Source: Clostridiales bacterium (GTDB lineage: Bacteria > Bacillota > Clostridia > Christensenellales > CAG-917). Taken from it: 7,054 nucleotides of DNA. The position numbers and the translations under genes were made by a program. Where the stretch lies: assembly GCA_012800805.1 (NCBI GenBank), contig JAAZIO010000114.1, positions 1 to 7,054 of the forward strand, in the 5' to 3' direction. This document shows, in pieces, positions 6,997-7,054 of the stretch. The notes below the pieces were generated by a model. The model did not search any database. It saw nothing but the letters and a program-made list of their open reading frames with translations, and had not been told where the DNA came from. Positions within the stretch are counted from its first letter, which is position 1. Every line of letters starts with the position of its first letter.

Positions 6997-7002
6997 ACCT
7001 CA
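6997..7002 (-). promoter_or_regulatory. Ribosome binding site of the PI-PLC-like gene
   Basis: On the minus strand TGAGGT precedes the ATG at 6992 with a four-base spacer (AGCT). It selects this start over the upstream in-frame ATG at 7019 and gives a protein that opens with a normal signal-anchor. Confidence 0.7.
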
Positions 7003-7023
7003 AATATAAAGACTTTCATATAT

Positions 7024-7052
7024 ATGATAATACATAGCAAAGTTAAAAACAA
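7024..7052 (-). promoter_or_regulatory. Possible promoter of the PI-PLC-like/queH operon
   Basis: Reading the minus strand, TTGTTT (7052-7047) and TATCAT (7029-7024) are 17 bases apart, with an expected start near 7017 and a leader of about 25 bases. Both boxes are only partial matches, the region is A/T-rich, and overlapping alternatives such as TATTAT (7032-7027) exist. The upstream context is cut by the window edge, so an operon coming from outside cannot be excluded. Confidence 0.3.
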
Positions 7053-7054
7053 TA

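Noticed and set aside
6993..7052. Longer N-terminus for the PI-PLC-like protein from the ATG at 7019 or the TTG at 7052.
   Set aside because: Neither has a Shine-Dalgarno, while the ATG at 6992 has TGAGGT at good spacing and gives a normal signal-anchor N-terminus.

Overview
This 7,054-base window looks like ordinary bacterial chromosome. The gene style suggests an uncultured member of the Bacillota, probably Clostridia-like. The grounds are purine-rich Shine-Dalgarno sites, extended -10 promoters, A/T-rich intergenic DNA, a lipoprotein signal with a Gram-positive-style lipobox, an FtsX-type transporter of the duplicated class and a QueH queuosine enzyme. This placement is inference only. I saw no rRNA, tRNA, CRISPR, transposase, phage gene or attachment site.

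The left third (1-2404, minus strand) is a two-gene ABC exporter operon. A MacB/LolD-type ATPase is followed, with an 8-base overlap, by a large FtsX-family permease. The permease is cut by the left edge of the window after 579 residues. From a shared 142-base divergent promoter region (2405-2546) a second operon runs right on the plus strand. It holds an LCAT-like alpha/beta-hydrolase lipoprotein (2547-3998) and, 8 bases later, a DUF2804 protein (4007-5038). It ends at a strong bidirectional hairpin terminator (5086-5112).

Converging on that terminator from the right edge is a third unit on the minus strand. It consists of a membrane-anchored protein resembling the PI-PLC X domain (5805-6992) and, overlapping it by 20 bases, queH, an epoxyqueuosine reductase of the DUF208 family (5237-5824).

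The recurring theme is the membrane or cell surface. There is a lipid-acting lipoprotein, a phosphodiesterase-like membrane protein, an exporter of the class that moves lipids, lipoproteins or peptides, and a DUF2804 protein that may be a lipid-binding barrel. queH is a tRNA-modification gene that appears to be simply co-transcribed. All genes that lie fully inside the window look intact. No stretch of more than about 200 bases lacks a gene. I did not find a clear novel system. The most interesting items are the LCAT-like/DUF2804 pair and the PI-PLC-like/queH overlap.
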